Shown piece by piece: positions 36,240 to 47,344 of a stretch of 64,000 nt of DNA. The DNA comes from Trichostrongylus colubriformis. Lineage: Eukaryota; Nematoda; Chromadorea; Rhabditida; Trichostrongylidae. The notes beneath the pieces are model-generated. The model was not told where the DNA came from, did not search any database, and saw only the letters and a list, made by a program, of their open reading frames with translations. The stretch's first letter is position 1. Each line of letters begins with the position of its first letter. The position numbers and the translations under genes are program-made. Location: assembly GCA_963978905.1 (NCBI GenBank), contig OZ022256.1, positions 12,941,501 through 13,005,500 of the forward strand, written 5' to 3'.

Positions 36240-37819
36240 TAATATTTGCACTAGGAGGTGAGTTGCAGGCCTATTATCGCGGAATGTGCTTTAAAGCTTA
36301 TGCTGACTCTATCGTTCGCCATCACTCCATCTCACACCACGTGACACATTACATGTAAGCTGGTTTCGCAGTATGTAGTTGAGCAGTTACTGTGCCCTGC
36401 ACTGCATTACAGGCGTGATACACGGCATTTGCCTTAGGGCCCAGCTGCATATGGCATCACTACCTCGCACAACGTGTTTTTCATCGATATTTTCTTATAT
36501 AATCGAGACAGATGATGGCACATTCTGCTGATTATCTAGTCTGAGACCGCTGCTGACTTCTGAAATAACGACTACCCCTCCCCCCTCCCATTTCGCCCGT
36601 CAAATACGACCCCTTGTCGAGAAATCCTCAACTCCTGGTGTACCCTGTCGGCAATTAGCCAACTATGCATAGTATGAGTACATATAGAAATCTTTTCTAT
36701 TGGAAATTCCAAGGTTTTGGCCTTTATGCTGCGTTCCAGATTGCTAATACACGGAAGCTCTGGCCACACAAGAAGATTCTCGTTTATAATTTGGGATTGA
36801 GTGAGCAAGCAGTCGAGGAGTTGAAAGTATGCAGTATGAATTATTTGTGTACGACTCATCACCTGATACCATTTGTAGCCATCTAGCTGAGTTTTTACAT
36901 TCAGAAGAAGTGTCTGGTAGAGGTGCGCGATTTTCCCTTTACTAATTACCCATCTCACGTGAAAAATTTGATGGAATATCGATGGAAACCTCTTGTTATC
37001 GCGGTCAGTTTCATGCTTGTTTTTCAAACAGCATTCGTTATCTCGAACAGCTCTCATAGAATGAATTGCCAACTGCGATTTCTGAGTTGATTACAGAAAA
37101 TCCTTTTGTTCCACTGATATCACGTCATGAAAAAGTAGTATTCAGATAATAGTAAAGGAATTTGGTGCAATATGGTGGATGGACACTTCAGTTAGATGGA
37201 AAAAAGATTATCAAGATTTAATTAATGATGAGATCCGATGTCGAGATAATGTCGTTACTCGGCTGCTCACAAGGTGAACCCTTCTCATAGTTGTATATGC
37301 TTTAGAAAACTGAAGCTGATTTAGTGCTAATGGCTATCAGACCAATTGAACTCGATCTCAAATTAATGCTCCACAATTGCTCTGTCAGATTTAGGACCAT
37401 CCGAGGAATCTTAACGGGGTCTGTAGTTGCGTGCCGTAAAATTTCCCTTCGAGTTCGAGTAAAAGTTGATTGCATAGCTCATATCAGTACTGACGAATGT
37501 TATGAATGCTTGTAACGAGGGGAATTTTTTAAAAAATGATGCTACTGCTTTGATTTGAATAATATCTTTGTAGCTCCAACTCAACGCTCTCTTGGGCTTG
37601 GAGGAATGTCACAGGATGTGAAAAGGTAAACCATTTTGATTGTAAAAATACATTTCATTAATCAATCATAATCCTGGAATCATCAGGACCAATGCCTGAA
37701 ATTATAAAAGGTCAAATGATAATGTAATCGCAACTGATTATCGTTACAAATATGCTGAATCGTGTACAAAACTTTCTCCCTCGAGCGAGACTCAAGCCTG
37801 CCCTTAAAACACCTTCAAA

Positions 37820-37899
37820 GCCTTCTACTCTGCGGCACCGATCCCATCACCTGCGTTGATGGCGGCAGCCGACGGCGGTGCCGCAAAGCATGAAGGCGG
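37820..37899. repeat. Short GC-rich MITE in gene B intron 7
   Basis: GCCTTCTACTCTGCGGCACC and GGTGCCGCAAAGCATGAAGG then CGGC are inverted ends of the GCCGCGTTCATACTTTGCGG family. It is only 80 bp long. Confidence 0.6.
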
Positions 37900-39557
37900 C
37901 ATATGCTTTCTGTGTGGCATGCCAGTTTATTACCTATGGCTCAAAGGGTGATAGTGGGGTAATGTTAAAGGTCGAAGGAGGGAGGTAGGAGTGAAGGGGG
38001 GGGGGTTCGTATCTGATCCGTTGGGAAGGGCTCGTAACGTTAAAGAACTGTGTGAAATTCCGAAGAGTGATAGGTGTTTGTGGAACCACTTGAGCTAACG
38101 CCAGTAATGCTCTAGTCACCGTATGGAATTATGCGATATGGACTCCTTGATAATCGTTGGCCAGATCGGCTATTTCGAAACTACAGAATCCCACCAGGCG
38201 ATCAGCTCAGTACTGTATGAAAGCTGTACTGCTGATGGATAAGTCGTAATGATATGATACAATATCTGCCGGTCTTGCTGCCACTAGCATATTATCTCCA
38301 GCACTTTGCAGTCTGCGTTTCTTTTACAAACGCCAGCTAGTCACAGTACCTTTGCTGCCACAGATCCGGGTAAGTACCAGTTACAGCGATTTTCCTTTGA
38401 AAATTTCAGGTTCATTCTTCAATTCTCTTTATTCCAGGTGTCTACAATTACTTTCCTACAGTAATCGACTATTTGAAGCAATACGCGAACTACGAAGCCA
38501 ATTTTGCATTCATTGTTAGAACGAAGGAGGCGATCACCATTTTGAAATGGTACTGTACATTGTTTACAGCCTATTTGCAAGAAAATCTCTTGAAATCATT
38601 AAACTATTACACATAGGTTCGTGCTGTGTGCTCTAGAAAAGGACTGCACGGGACCGCCCGGAGCACAGCTCAACTGCAATTTCAGCAACGATCGTTTCAA
38701 GCAATATGCCAAATGTCATCGGTAGGTACTTTTCCGAAAAACTGATCATGAGATATTGGAAACAGCACAGATGAATAGGCGAATAGAAGAGACAAAAGTG
38801 GCATTCGTTGCCGCTCAGTTCCGTTTGGGGCGCATTGGAGAGCGTCGATCGAGATCAATAGCACCATCAATGCAATTCAAATGAAGCGGATTTGGTCTTC
38901 CTTCACCCCCTGATGGTTGGTAACGTAACCATATACGTATGTATATAGTGGGAATGTAATAGAAGCGGCGAAGACGGTCGAGTGGCAAGTGGCAACTGCC
39001 AAACAAAATGCTTCTCATGGCAAGAGGATCATTTCTAGCCGAGCGTTTCTATGATCGATAGAAAAAACTTGGTACTGGTGGACACAAATACATTTTTTAC
39101 ACGGTCTGGGTCCAGCAAGTCGCAGTGTGGGCTATATCGCATTCTAATTCCTGTGTCCTCAGAAAGGGGAGGATCGATCAAATGAAAGCAGGGATGTAGT
39201 GCGCTTTCATGACTTGTACCCAAATCCTGGAGATCGTATACTCTTCGAGGTTAGTACGCGTTCTGAGAATTCTGCGAAATGGTAGGGGAGAAAGGCCGTG
39301 AGGATATCGATTAACTTTATGAAGATTCACAAATCACTAAAACTGTCCCGCATAGAGCATTAAAAAGGAGAAATCTATTCAATGCAGAATATATGTTTGC
39401 AAATTACAGGTATGACCAGTCTGTGATAAACCTTCTGCTTGCCAACATGTATGGATACAATCCGAAGAATTATGTTAGTCGCTTTGGACAACAAGGAGTG
39501 GAGATCAAGAGATTTGATGAACGCTCACTGACAGCGAAAGACTTCGAGTGCAACTGA

Positions 39558-39932
39558 CTCTAGCTAGCACGTGCAATGCTCTGTACACGTGCCTACTGTG
39601 CCTAGAGGTGCATTCCACGTTCGCCTGAAGGAAGCCACTCACTGGATTACTAGGACAATACTTCGTAAGAGTGAGGGAGACATCGCCCCCGAGCCGCTGA
39701 ATGAAGGAGTGTGGCGACTCCCTTTCCCTGTCACCTTCACCGACCTTGCACCAATGACAATTTACCACACCAATGATAACACTCTCCTCTGGCAAGGGTA
39801 GAATGTGCCTTCAAGCGAGGTTTTTAGCGGTTCTTATGGGTCTCCCTATGTATCGACATATTTTTTAAGATTTGTTCCCTATGAATATTATCAACCATGG
39901 TTTTGTTAGATATATACAAGCCCCAATTATTA
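39558..39932. other. Downstream of gene B, no feature recognised
   Basis: I see no coding exon or clear polyadenylation signal. The stretch runs into the next mariner. Confidence 0.4.
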
Positions 39933-40855
39933 GGTTGCTCGGAAAGAAATGCGCGTTGAATTTCTTGACTTTGTCTATTCATTTCTCTCCTACTATAGAA
40001 GATTTTTCGAAACGGTATTGTCCATTAGGAAGAGATTTTTATTGTGCATCTTTCGGTATATTTTTTATATTTTTTGAATGTATATAATATTTATAATATA
40101 TTTTTGAAAATGGGGACCGCACCAGCTGAGCGCGCAAACAAGGCAAAACGAGTGGCAATGGCCGGAATCTTCTTCTTCGTCGCTCCAAGAACAGCGGTTT
40201 CTTTGACTCTATTGTTAAATCAGATGAAGAATGGATCTGCTTCGACAACGCGACGCTAAAAAGACAGTGGTCAAACGTCGGGGACACCCCAAAACCTACT
40301 CCGAAACCGGATACACGCGGCAAAAAGGTGATGCTCTGTATTTGGTGGAGCAGCAAAGATTTAGTGCACTTTGAAGTTCTGGTTTCGGGTCAAGCAGTCA
40401 CGGTGGACATCTACAAAGACCAGTTGAGCCGCGTGGACCGAGCACTGCGTCGTGAAGTTGTCGAATCGACGTCGACAAAATTCCTCCACGACAACGCTCG
40501 TCCACATGCTGCGAAAATCCCTTTGTAAAAAAATGAGGAATTTGGCTGGAAAGTCCTGCCTCATCCGCTATACAGCCCAGACCTAGCACCATCCAGTTGC
40601 CATCTGTTCCGGTCGATGCAGCACCCCCTGACCCGGAGAAAGTTCACAAACCGCGAAAAACTCCACCTCTGGATGTCCAACTACTTTGCGTCGCAGCTGG
40701 TCGAGTTATTCGAAAGAGGAATCCATTCTTTGCATAAACGTTGGCAGCAAGTCACTGATAGTAATGGAGATTATCTTTTGAATTAATCTTATTTACTTTC
40801 GTTTTTATAATCAAAAATTTTTTGAACTCAAACGCGCATTTCTTTCCGAAGAACC
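39933..40855 (+). mobile_element. Mariner element lacking the DNA-binding half of its transposase
   Basis: Ends GGTTGCTCGGAAAGAAATGC (39933) and GCATTTCTTTCCGAAGAACC (ending 40855) are inverted and TA-flanked, 923 bp. The plus-strand frame begins near 40180 with NSGFFDSIVKSDEEW (first catalytic D). It continues through KVMLCIWWSSKDLV, FLHDNARPHAAK (second D), a stop, and then [19 protein letters not shown] (third D) and [14 protein letters not shown]. The N-terminal HTH region is missing and there is at least one in-frame stop near 40526. It is therefore non-autonomous. Confidence 0.85.
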
Positions 40856-41409
40856 TAATATATTTTCACGGATGTTAAAGAAAAAAATTATTATCACATA
40901 CTGTCGAGTTTGACAAGAGGCAGTTGGTACTGCATGACAGAGTAACTCAGTGAAAGTGCAAAGTTTCTACGGAGCAGCGCAAATTCAAGCCAATAACTGA
41001 TTTACTTGTCCAATTCAAGCACACTGACGAACACAACCTTTTTTCATTATTTTTACTGTATGTGAGCGTCAGCCATTCGATTACGCTATAGGTCTTGTAA
41101 TAGAAAATGAAAATTTTGGATTGTTACGTCTATGGATTCAAAAAAAAACCATAGTTTCAAAAGTATATTTTCAAGTTTAATGTTCGGTTTTGTCACATGC
41201 GCACTACTGATTCCGTTGATTTTGATTATCTCACTATTTTTTCCAGTACTATTGAATTCATAAAGGGGAATCTATAGATGGCTTTGGGATTGTATAACAT
41301 AATGGAACTAATTCGGTTTCAGTGTGGATCGTAGGGTGGGGGGAGAGCGGTTTTCGTGGAAACGGTGGAGACGTTGTTGGATGTTTATAAACGGTTGTTG
41401 GATGTTTAT

Positions 41410-41955
41410 TTAAAGGCAGTGTTAGGGGTAATGTGGGTGATAAGAAATCCCAAAAGGAGTCATTTAGTGAAAAACTACGGGTCCGAAAGGCCTATGCATG
41501 ACGAAATCCCCCGCGGAAGGCGCCCCTTTGAGCTGTGGCAGAGGCGGCTTCGTCAGGACAAGCCGCCTTGGTTCAGGACAGCCCGCCTCCAGGCAACGTA
41601 ATTAGTGGTTGGTTACGGTGAGGTTGGTCAAGGAGATCGGTAGGATAAAAAGTATCGCAGCGCGCTTTCTCACTTTTAGCTTTAAGCTCACCACATGAAA
41701 ATAGATTCTGTCGCATTTCCGAACATCCCTTCACGTTAACGTCTTGGAAATGCCAATGGAAAACCTATGCGGACTACCTGCCTCTTGACGGAAAGGTCGT
41801 CCGCGCCTAGAACCAACGGTGGGAAGGAGGACCATTTCTCGGGTTTCGGCCATTTCCATCCGTTTTTTCTCCACTGTCCTGTTACTAGGCATCTCGGCTT
41901 TCATATTCACTACTTCCTTTACATTTCGTTCAATTTCCCGTAACACTGCCTTTAA
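41410..41955. repeat. 546-bp MITE with TTAAAGGCAGTGTTA ends
   Basis: The ends TTAAAGGCAGTGTTAGGG and CCCGTAACACTGCCTTTAA are inverted. The interior has AAAACTACGGGTCCGAAAGG, a GC-rich segment, and TCCGTTTTTTCTCCACTGTC. A longer copy is at 54809-55507 and a fragment at 7175-7430. Confidence 0.75.
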
Positions 41956-42399
41956 GCACCAGAACCATTTTCTACGTCCTTCTATACTGTATGTTTTTAA
42001 TGAAATTTTAATGTTTTTAATGAATATACTATATGTTTTTAATGAAGGCAGGGAAGAAAGGCAATTTCGTCTCAAAAATAAAACATATCTTCTGTTATTG
42101 GGAATGAGTGTAAGATGACTAATCATGAGAAGACAGGGAATTCAAAGATAGGGAAGCATTTAAAACATCCTTTGATCGAGAAAAATGGTCTTCGAAGACA
42201 CTCCCGCCGGAGAAAGAAATGCTGACAATATCATGTTTCTGTTCCGACATATGAAATGCTGACAATATCATGTTTCTTACTTCAATTTTAGTTTTTCAGT
42301 TTCAGAAGTGACGAACAAGTTGTGGTAACATTTCAGATATAGCGAAGCAGGTTGAGAAAAATGCTGAGAATACCAGTGCAGTAATTGTTTTCACAGAAA

Positions 42400-45060
42400 C
42401 GAAAAAACTGAATACATAAGGAAATTAGGTAAATATGTCTGAGTAAAAGTAGCTTCAGGAGTTCAAGTTAAAAGAGGTATCGGATGATGAGGAGACATTT
42501 ATTGAGAGAACATTCGACCTAAATACTACTTCGTTAACAAAATTGAGCCTACCTCTGGGCTTCTCTGATGAACTTTTGCCTGAGCATTTAACTGTGCAGT
42601 TGATGTCGATTACAGGGTTGCTGAGGAGGAAATGCGCAGTCGATGTTGTTCCTTCTGATGTGTATTTCACTAGTTGTGCTGTGTTTTCACACTGTCCTTG
42701 AGCGTTTTCTTCGCTTACTGATGACGTGTATGGCACATTTGCCATCGATCGTGTTGTACACGTGTAACATCCTGTGTTCCTCAATGATGACTGAGCAGAA
42801 GTTGTTGTACTTTGCTTGAAGTTTGAACACTAAGGGCGGAGCCGATGATTGTCTTTCCTTTCACTTCTTGTCGTACTTTGAACATTCCTACTTGTTTGGT
42901 AACTATTGGTAGTTTGTTGTGTTGATTGTGAAGGAAGGGGTGGACATCTCCTTTTGAACAAGAACATGCCGCAGTGTCTCTTCTTGGAGTGCATAAGCAA
43001 ACGTGTTTTGCAAAGAAGCAGTTGCGAAATGATTCAGCATCTGCCTGTTTTGCGCTGAACTTGTCTTCTTGAATTCGGTAGTAGTAATCCTAGTGATATG
43101 TTTCCATGCTTGCCGTGACTTTGCCGTTTCTCATGAACTGTCTCGAAAGAATTGGAAGATTCGGAGAGATGGTGCTCGTGAATGTGATTTTAATTTCATT
43201 ATAAGGTGAAGGGATTCCGGAATCTAGCTTGAATCCTTGAGTTTCTGAAGAGCTTGTGTCGTTATTGTTGTTATTTTTTAGCCTGGATATTCCACGATGA
43301 CCAAGAAAAATTCCTAGATATAGTTGGTGACGTGGTATACGCGTAATAGCGATTGAATAGGCATGAATTTGTACAGTAGAAACACTAATTGCACCAAAAA
43401 CATTCACAACTTGGCACACAAAAAGTGAAACCTGGGTTCGAGTTCGATAATGCTGAAGCCGTACAGCTATTCTTTAGGCTTGAGCAATTTGCTCTTGTTT
43501 TCCTTAGAACTTTCGTGTTGTAACATTGATGACGTGATACGGTGAAGGTGTGGTCCCTTGTAAAATATTCCGGTTTCTGTTTGCAGAGTAAGATAGGTGT
43601 TCGAGTCGGATATATGTATATGGTTTCCATGGGATGGCTTTCCCTGTTTCGAAGGAGAAGGCAAACTTCTTATCCACTGGGTTGAAGGACTAAGCTTGTC
43701 ACATGGTTGTTCCTGGTAGTTTTCTACCGTGCAGTACGTAGCGGAGCCTTGAGCGATTATGACGTGGGAGCAAGATTCCAAACTGGAGGTGATGTGGACG
43801 ATGATGGCCACAATACGGCAAAGTTTTCTTTTCCTTCCCCTGAATGAATATGAAGAAGTATCTGCGTTGTAGTTGTGGGATCGTCTCCTGAGTTTTCGAA
43901 GGATTAGCACAAGGATTTGAGTAGGAGTAGAGGAAGTTTGAGAACTCGTTCGATGATGGAGAAATTCAGAATCAGGTGTGTATATTTGTATGATAAGTGA
44001 GACGATTCTATTGAGAATGAGAGTGATGGTTATTTCGGAAATCGTCCACCATTGGTGGTTGTAGAGTCTCTCTCAACAAATTGTGCATCACAGCATTTCG
44101 CTTAATGGTCGTCCAGCTCCTTTGTTCCATGATGGAATCTGAGTATTCAAAAATGACTGCTAGTGTTGGGAAGCAAATGGCTGTTCCAGATTCGTGGTCA
44201 TTTATGCAAATGCAAATGCATGACGGCATGCTTCAAGAACGTTGAAGGTGGTTGGTCTCGATTGAAATTCCACCTTTGTGGCATTTTGATACCGAGTAGT
44301 TGTTTTGCGTACTTTCGGCCTCAACTTGGAATGGAGAGTAGTCTTTGGAAGTCGTTCCCTATGCTCGAAAGAGGACGGAAGTGTGCCAAAGTTGATGTCG
44401 TTGTAGGCGCGTATGCAAAAAACTGATTCGAAAGTTGCTTAGAAACTTCTATGATAGCGAAAAGGCTGTCGAACCGGCACAGAAGTGGTCGTGGGGGGAG
44501 AGAAGTGAGATCATTGTTAGAATTGAAACAGTAGCAGTCTTCCTTGTTGATAAATTCTCTTGTGGTGAGATGAGTGCAGGTACAATGATCTTGGATAAAT
44601 CATAGAGCTCTGTCTGGTGAAAAGCACCCAGCTTTTCTTTTCTGAAGATGACATAAAGATGATTCTTGAAATGAGCTTACGTGAAGTGGTTTGTAGTCGA
44701 AGACAGAAGCAGGAACATTGTCTATTTTTAATGATTCCTTATGTCGGCTGTTGTAGGAGGAACATGGTTTTGTCCATTCTGAACAAGAGCATTTGTCACC
44801 GCAATATCCTGAATGTGGTATTAAAGGAGTCGTTACTTTGATATGTACTATCGGGCAATAGATGCAGAACCAGTAGAGCATTTTTCGCTTTTGTCATTTT
44901 TAATCCTTGCTAGTGCGATACCTTTTCCCGCGTATTGATCTGCGTAAACGATTTTCTTGGCCACTGATATCGCATTTGGGCATCTGGTGTAGGTCCTTTT
45001 GCGTCATGAATGCGAAAAGGGTTATAAGTAAGCTAATGCTGGTAACTACAATTTTGTTCT
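42400..45060 (-). pseudogene. Env-like third ORF of the BEL/Pao element (broken)
   Basis: Downstream of the integrase, several Cys-rich minus-strand frames (44600-44881, 43467-43910, 43090-43419 and 42455-42784) lie in series but not in one frame. Spacing of Cys residues and position after pol resemble the phlebovirus-G2-like envelope ORF known in some nematode BEL/Pao elements. Frames are separated by stops and shifts. The assignment rests on position and Cys pattern only; a profile search against the Phlebovirus_G2 family would settle it. Confidence 0.45.
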
Positions 45061-45397
45061 TGGGGAGAGCACTAGTGCTGTTGATGATTCATTGTGTTCT
45101 CCTTGCTTGGTAAACTGCTTCTAATTGCCGTTGGTCTCAGAAAGGCAATTGGTCTAAGTGGTATACGAGACTGTTCGTCTGCAACATAGGTCAAGTGACG
45201 TGCTTTGTGAATGGCTGTGCACCCTGCTGTAAGCGTCTTGAAGGTTTCAATGTTGAAGATATTCTTTGAGGTAGCGTGTCGGTAAGTTGATTTGTAAATT
45301 CCCACCATTATTTCATATACTTTTTGCCATGGGTTACAGTTGGCAATCAAGTTCGAGAAGATCTTGCAGTTTGCACATTACCACGTTGGCAACATTG

Positions 45398-45941
45398 CGT
45401 CCTAATGCTGGGACGCACGTTTCCTGCCGCGTGGGACAACGCGTTCCAATCGTGGGATGCAGCCCAGAAAATTCCTTTTATCAACTGATTTGAAATCCAC
45501 AAATACTCAGTTTTAATCAACATGCTCGAGGGTCTCTAAGGTGAACATGGTCCGCAATCATTTTTTCAATAAGCTTTTTTCATGCTTTGAGTTGATTGTC
45601 GTCAGTCAACAGATCGTCAAAACTAGCATTCAGCTCTGTAAAGTCGTCGCAGGTAACCATTGTCGGATAGAGGAATTGTTGCCAATGAATTCCTTAACAA
45701 GATGTTTATACTCGCGAGACGCCGACTCTCTTCACATGCCTATCACATTAAGCACTTCGCATCGTTACCTTGCAGTAATCTCTTATTCAAGCCTACGAGG
45801 GTTGTCTAAAATTTCGCGCTCTCAGTGTTTTGTATATTTTTCTATGCGCTCAAGATATGCGCAAAATCGAGTCACCATCAAGTTTGGAAAGTTGGTATCA
45901 AAAACTGCTTTCTGGGACAATGCGTCCAATCTGGGACGCAA
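45398..45941. repeat. Possible MITE with ATTGCGTCC ends inside the integrase
   Basis: Inverted strings ATTGCGTCC..TGGGACGCA near 45398-45420 and TGCGTCC..TGGGACGCAATT near 45921-45941 bracket about 540 bp with no retroelement similarity. The break interrupts the integrase between its core and C-terminal parts. Boundaries are approximate. Confidence 0.4.
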
Positions 45942-45952
45942 TTCTCAGCATA

Positions 45953-46418
45953 AGGCTGCGTTCATACCAATTGAATGAGAGTTTTGGCGCATTCGCGTCA
46001 TGCATGAGATACGTATCGATCAGAAAATGAGAGTATTGGCGCATCGGCGCATTGGCGTATCGGCGCATTCGCGTCATGCATGAGATACGTATCGATCAGA
46101 AAATGAGAGTATTGGCGCATCGGCGCATTGGCGTATCGGCGCATCCGCGCATCCGCGATTTGAGAGAATTGGCGCATTCGCGTGATGGATACGATACATA
46201 TCGATTGAAAAATGAGAGTATTGGCGCATCCGCGATTTTGGATATTTGCCATAACAGAAAAAGTTCAAGAAATGAAAAGAGAAGAAAAAGAAATCAACCG
46301 CACGTTGGCACGTGCCGCGTTCAAAAGGGTGACGTAGCACGCCAATTCTCTCAAATCGCGGATGCGCCGATGCGCCGATGCGCCAAAACTCTCATTCGAT
46401 TTGGTATGAACGCAACCT
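45953..46418. repeat. 466-bp MITE with internal GGCGCAT tandem repeats
   Basis: The ends AGGCTGCGTTCATACCAATT (45953) and TTTGGTATGAACGCAACCT (ending 46418) are inverted. Inside, a roughly 76-bp unit containing GCGTCATGCATGAGATACG and GAAAATGAGAGTATTGGCGC is repeated, with short GGCGCAT iterations. Its terminal bases match the ends of the GC-rich GCGTTCATAC family. Apparent repeat proteins on either strand are products of the tandem array. Confidence 0.75.
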
Positions 46419-47344
46419 AAGCAAACGCGCGATGTTCCACGTGGCAGACACGTGAAAAAATGCGTGGTCGTCAATGTCTTAATCCACGATATTGTAGTCT
46501 TTTGCTTCTCGTTCGATTAGATCTGATTGTACATCATTGAATGGCTTGGAAGTTTTAGCGTTTCCGCGTACTATCCTATGTGAAAAACCGTTACTTGCAA
46601 TGAATTGTCGAATCACATGGAGTAGAGTTGTTGTTGATGACATGCTCGTCACTATTTCTGTAATAGAGCTCTCGTATTCAAACATGTAATCAATAGTATT
46701 CAATACTTGGATATAGTCAAGTAGTCGGGCCAGTAATTAAAACGACCCATGTGGACAATATCGCATCTTTCGAAAGGGTATTGTGGTTTTGCTACTCTTT
46801 CTTGTGGAAGAATCAGAAAGTCTGATAACGCAAAAGGTTTCGATTTCCTTTTATGTCATATGCAGCGGTCATTGCTGAGAGTTTTCTTCCTTTTGACATG
46901 CTTTCAGTATTCATTTTTTGGTACGGAGTTAAATTTTCTCGATGAAAATGCACTTGCGTTATTTTGATCGGTAAATTTGCCAGTTGATTCTCCCTCTACA
47001 TTTCCTTAATGAAGTGATACTGCATCGATACAGATTTTGTTGTTTCCTCATGTCGTCATACGGATGACTCAGCTGTGCTTGTCGGCATATGACTCGTTCT
47101 GCGATGGAGATTCTTTCGAGAATGAAGAGCAAAGTTGTGATCACTGTACTGAGTGATTTTTTTCTAAAACTGATTTTCTATTGAAGGGTTTCTTGATCCT
47201 TGTGAAAAGAGAGCTGTTTCAGCATTGTTGTCGTCAATACGAGGTACGACTGATTGCTTTTGGAATGACGAAGATATTCTGGTCCGCCCAACCACAACTG
47301 GGATCGTAGAAGTTTTTTTATTAGTAAACCTCGACTTTCTAGTA

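Larger units (their letters stand above)
30588..39557 (+). pseudogene. Gene B: glycosyltransferase-like paralogue with two lesions
   Basis: Eleven exon equivalents: 30588-30689, 34175-34322, 34422-34528, 36740-36826, 36905-37003, 37147-37273, 37574-37625, 38312-38369, 38438-38549, 38617-38721 and 39410-39557. Phases match gene A throughout. It keeps the signal anchor (LFWLSCALFIACLLTLHLIS), CRC..DFCY, YVTAMSTNHFEEGLTL, YRWKP, WWMDTSVRW, PPGAQLNCNF and [12 protein letters not shown]. There are two defects. Exon 3 is followed by AT instead of a GT donor at 34529-34530, with no good replacement nearby. Exon 6 lacks one G after the run at 37201-37206, giving a stop at 37219-37221 just past the MD motif. 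All other exons are open, so decay is recent, or one lesion could be a sequence error. A TTTTCACAG 18 nt before the ATG is a candidate trans-splice site. Confidence 0.82.
45080..47342 (-). pseudogene. BEL/Pao integrase, split by insertions
   Basis: Immediately past the Tc1-like insertion the minus strand reads LWLGGPEYLRHS, typical of the start of the Pao integrase region. The catalytic core part (46479-46703) includes LLHVIRQFIASNGF and IVRGNAKT, where family members have a catalytic Asp (SDN) in place of RGN. About 1 kb of inserted DNA follows. The C-terminal part (45080-45350) has NPWQKVYEIMVG and RHLTYVADEQSRIPLRPIAF. Both the Asp loss and the insertions make it dead. Confidence 0.65.

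Noticed and set aside
45998..46420. Repeat proteins rich in ADAPIRQ or RRIRVM-like units on both strands
   Set aside because: They are translations of a 76-bp tandem array within a MITE, open on both strands because of the repeat.
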